DNA from: Algibacter sp. L1A34
GTDB lineage: Bacteria; Bacteroidota; Bacteroidia; Flavobacteriales; Flavobacteriaceae
Length of the DNA stretch: 64,000 nt
Reading direction: 5' to 3'
Assembly: GCF_009796805.1 (NCBI RefSeq)
Contig: NZ_CP047029.1
Span: forward strand, 4,478,001 to 4,542,000
The notes under the pieces: model-generated
The model's database searches: none
Told to the model about the DNA's origin: nothing
The model's input: the letters and a program-made list of their open reading frames with translations, nothing else
Made by a program: the position numbers and the translations under genes
In this document: positions 62,652-64,000 of the stretch, in pieces
Position numbering within the stretch: the first letter of the stretch is position 1
Layout: the number at the start of each line of letters is the position of its first letter

Positions 62652-63773
62652 TTACAATACCTTTTTAATCACTAAAGATTTAGAAACCGTTTCTTCCCAT
62701 TCGCTTTCAGGGCAAGAGCTTTCGGTAATTCCACCACCAACATAAATAATGGCGTTGTTTTCTTTTAATTGCATACAACGCAAATTTACGTACAATTGTG
62801 TACTTTTTTTAGTTGTAGCATATGCCCTATTTTCAATATTACGTTTTCCAGAACGTGGCGCCAATATTATGTCTAAATTCAATTCTCCTAAAAAACCAGT
62901 GTAAAATTCACGATTATAACTTTCATTTTTTAATATGAATTGCTTAGCATCCAATTTTGGTAAACCACACACAGCTGGCGTAGGATGCAAACTATAAAGT
63001 AAATCTTTTAAACTGATAGCATTAGGGCGTAAAACTCCCCAAATTTTAGTTTTTAAATGCAGTAAATTACCGGCTTTAACTGTTTCTACTGTAGAGGTTT
63101 TTATATTATCAATAGTATCTTTTATGCTATCTAAAATAAAATCGGTAACATATTGTTGTTCCTGCAACTCCTTATTTTGCCAAGTAACATCTAAACTCCC
63201 TTTATAGTTTTGAGTTCCTGCCAATGCCATAATAGAAAAACGCTGTCCTTCTATTTTCACTAAGGTTTCTGGTGTTGCTCCCAACCAAAGACCAACTTTT
63301 GGATGATACCAACAATACACAAATGCCGAAGCATAATGCTCTAACAGGTTTTTAAAAATAGAAAGTGGATTATTATCAGAAAGTAAAACCGTTTCCGAAC
63401 GTGACAAAACCACTTTTTTAAACTCATTATTCTTAATAGCTTCTACCCCACTTTTCACAAGGTTAACATGTATTTCCTTTTCGGAATTATTCTGAGTTTC
63501 TGGTTCGTTATTCGATGTCACTATATCGCTTAATACCGTATGAGCTGTCTTAAATTTTTCAGAAAACTCCAAAGGCATTAAAACCGATTTTTCGGTATTA
63601 TCAAAAGGAGAGAACACGAAGCCTTTTTCCGTGAAATCTTGAGTAAATATTAAATCGTCTGTTTTTTGAAGTAACGCATTTATGCTATTTTCCTTTGGCT
63701 TTCTATACACAACAAATGGCAATTCTACGTTGTATTGACTTTCAATACGATTAAAAAATTCGTTCAAAGTCAT
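62652..63773 (-). CDS. menF: Isochorismate synthase (MenF/EntC type)
   Basis: The enzyme converts chorismate to isochorismate, the first step of menaquinone synthesis. The 373-residue protein is the chorismate-binding fold: SGVEAIKNNEFKKVVLSRSE, FVYCWYHPKVGLWLGATPET, RFSIMALAGTQNYKG, LHPTPAVCGLPKLDAKQFI and NREFYTGFLGEL, YVNLRCMQLK and IYVGGGITESSCPESEWEET. Position in front of menD fixes its role. It starts 2 bases after the thioesterase stop. Confidence 0.94.
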   Translation of the reverse strand: MTLNEFFNRIESQYNVELPFVVYRKPKENSINALLQKTDDLIFTQDFTEKGFVFSPFDNTEKSVLMPLEFSEKFKTAHTVLSDIVTSNNEPETQNNSEKEIHVNLVKSGVEAIKNNEFKKVVLSRSETVLLSDNNPLSIFKNLLEHYASAFVYCWYHPKVGLWLGATPETLVKIEGQRFSIMALAGTQNYKGSLDVTWQNKELQEQQYVTDFILDSIKDTIDNIKTSTVETVKAGNLLHLKTKIWGVLRPNAISLKDLLYSLHPTPAVCGLPKLDAKQFILKNESYNREFYTGFLGELNLDIILAPRSGKRNIENRAYATTKKSTQLYVNLRCMQLKENNAIIYVGGGITESSCPESEWEETVSKSLVIKKVL

Positions 63774-63775
63774 TC

Positions 63776-64000
63776 TTATCTTTTAGGTAAAGAAATAGTA
63801 GATAAACGACAAATAGAAATTAAATTATCATCATCGTCCGTTACTCTTATATCCAATAATTGCGTGGTTCTCCCCTTATGTAAAAAGGTTGCTTTAGCAT
63901 ATACAAATCCGCTTTTCACACTTTTTAAATGGTTTGCTGTAATTTCTAAACCACGAACAAAAAGGTTATCCGTATTAACAAATACGTGCGTTGCAAAACT
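63776..64000 (-). CDS. PaaI-type hotdog thioesterase, 3' part (likely DHNA-CoA thioesterase)
   Basis: The minus strand enters the window open and reads SFATHVFVNTDNLFVRGLEI, TANHLKSVKSGFVYAKATFL, HKGRTTQLLDIRVTDDDDNL and ISICRLSTISLPKR-stop. That is the C-terminal half of a PaaI-type hotdog acyl-CoA thioesterase. Its place, 2 bases before the isochorismate synthase gene and ahead of menD, suggests it hydrolyses 1,4-dihydroxy-2-naphthoyl-CoA in the same pathway (inference). The 5' half is outside the window. Confidence 0.85.
   Translation of the reverse strand, partial: SFATHVFVNTDNLFVRGLEITANHLKSVKSGFVYAKATFLHKGRTTQLLDIRVTDDDDNLISICRLSTISLPKR

Noticed and set aside
1-64000. tRNA, rRNA and CRISPR features
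   Set aside because: I looked for CCA-ending cloverleaf arms, rRNA landmarks and regularly spaced 25-40 base repeats and found none that I could support.

Overview
The window is low-GC DNA from a member of the Bacteroidota, most probably a marine or aquatic Flavobacteriaceae. Supporting signs are type IX secretion (T9SS) sorting domains of both type A and type B, the SprB-like 2303-residue gliding/adhesin protein, Flavobacteria-type PAS histidine kinases, the absence of Shine-Dalgarno sequences, occasional TAnnTTTG -7 promoter boxes, and a menaquinone operon. I saw no rRNA, tRNA or CRISPR array.

Layout. 1-2.7 kb: housekeeping (3' part of recG, miaE) and a small secreted protein. 3.4-5.6 kb: a PAS histidine kinase split by an in-frame TAA, with an overlapping response regulator and a clear terminator. 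6-12.9 kb: the giant repeat protein with a recent 1044-bp internal duplication. 13-17 kb: an exonuclease/GIY-YIG fusion, a fatty acid desaturase with a Crp/Fnr regulator, and a possible nuclease-fold protein. 17-24 kb: secreted proteins (two T9SS cargo proteins, an esterase, an S9 peptidase), three of them preceded by a related leader sequence. 24-35 kb: an accessory zone with an orphan contractile-tail tube gene, several relics, a complete IS1182-type element with inverted repeats and a 4-bp target duplication, singleton genes separated by recurring intergenic sequences, a DUF5060 glycosidase paired with a DUF1080 hydrolase, and an IS3-type remnant.

36-57 kb: the most distinctive region. It is a dense block of lipoproteins, small membrane proteins, YwqK/MORN-repeat proteins, an ankyrin lipoprotein, an Imm17-like protein and a DUF2185 protein, built around a LytS-type kinase and a LytTR response regulator. 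Seven intergenic sites each carry two direct half-sites of the form C(G/A)AATAT.. exactly 21 bp apart, on the coding strand of the gene they precede; five lie 57-61 bp before a start codon. This is the architecture of LytTR operators, so the block looks like a self-contained, autoregulated LytTR regulon whose families resemble antitoxin/immunity genes, although no toxin is visible.

57-64 kb: core genes again: mnmE (frameshifted near its 3' end), a STAS-like protein, cvfB, a DUF2853 gene, and menD, an isochorismate synthase gene and a hotdog thioesterase gene (partial) in one operon. Several genes carry single-base lesions (TTA or AAA to TAA, one-base insertions in A runs, ATG to ATA). These are either real decay or sequence errors and need read-level checking.
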